From CAZLNO01 sp964561005 (GTDB taxonomy: Bacteria > Pseudomonadota > Alphaproteobacteria > Kiloniellales > Rhodovibrionaceae): a stretch of DNA of 5,086 bases. Shown here piece after piece: positions 5,076-5,086 of the stretch (position 1 is the first letter of the stretch; the number at the start of each line of letters is the position of its first letter). The notes beneath the pieces were generated by a model. That model did no database searches, had not been told where the DNA came from, and worked only from the letters and a program-made list of their open reading frames with translations. Position numbers and translations under genes: made by a program. The stretch covers positions 1-5,086 of the forward strand of contig CAZLNO010000162.1 of assembly GCA_964561005.1 (NCBI GenBank), written 5' to 3'.

Positions 5076-5086
5076 TGCCCCTGAAC

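Noticed and set aside
5075..5086. ATG on the plus strand at 5075 that could start a divergent gene
   Set aside because: Only four codons are visible and there is no convincing ribosome binding site, so it cannot be supported.

Overview
The window reads as chromosomal DNA of a GC-rich Gram-negative bacterium, most likely a proteobacterium and possibly an alphaproteobacterium. The evidence is a Ugp-type glycerol-3-phosphate ABC transporter with close similarity to the enterobacterial proteins as I remember them, an exosortase-type (PEP-CTERM-like) surface protein, a sigma-54 promoter, and a CCCTCCCCC/GGGGGAGGG palindrome of the kind scattered between genes in many alphaproteobacteria. The lineage is inferred; nothing here fixes a genus.

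Layout: bases 1-53 hold the last codons of a plus-strand gene. Everything else points the other way. In minus-strand order from the right edge there is a leader with three inverted repeats and a perfect TATAAT (4951-5086), then ugpA (4950-4066), ugpE (4053-3205), ugpC (3208-2105), a divergent CobD/CbiB-family membrane protein gene (2038-1040), a 243-bp intergenic region, and a PEP-CTERM-like surface protein gene (796-95). ugpA, ugpE and ugpC are tightly packed (12-nt gap, then an ATGA overlap) and form one operon. UgpA and UgpE are the two permease subunits and UgpC the ATPase. The periplasmic binding protein UgpB is not visible and would be expected beyond base 5086. No ugpQ follows ugpC; the CobD-like gene sits there instead, 66 nt downstream.

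The most interesting part is 797-1039, upstream of the PEP-CTERM-like gene. It carries a textbook sigma-54 promoter (TTGGCACG-N4-TTGC, GG-N10-GC) whose predicted start site lies about 44 nt before the ATG. Further upstream are two copies of one 20-bp dyad motif (TGTC-N8-TTGACA core) centred near -88 and -130. The centres are 43 bp apart, about four helical turns. That is the architecture of a promoter controlled by a sigma-54 enhancer-binding activator. Because exosortase/PEP-CTERM systems are known to travel with the two-component pair PrsK/PrsR, whose regulator PrsR is a sigma-54 activator, the pair of dyads is a concrete candidate for the PrsR operator. The gene itself is much more AT-rich than its neighbours (two 60-base samples counted at 38% and 32% GC, against 72% in ugpC), suggesting separate ancestry.

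I see no new multi-gene defence or mobile system here. The sigma-54/twin-dyad control region and the degenerate CobD-family protein are the points most worth following up.
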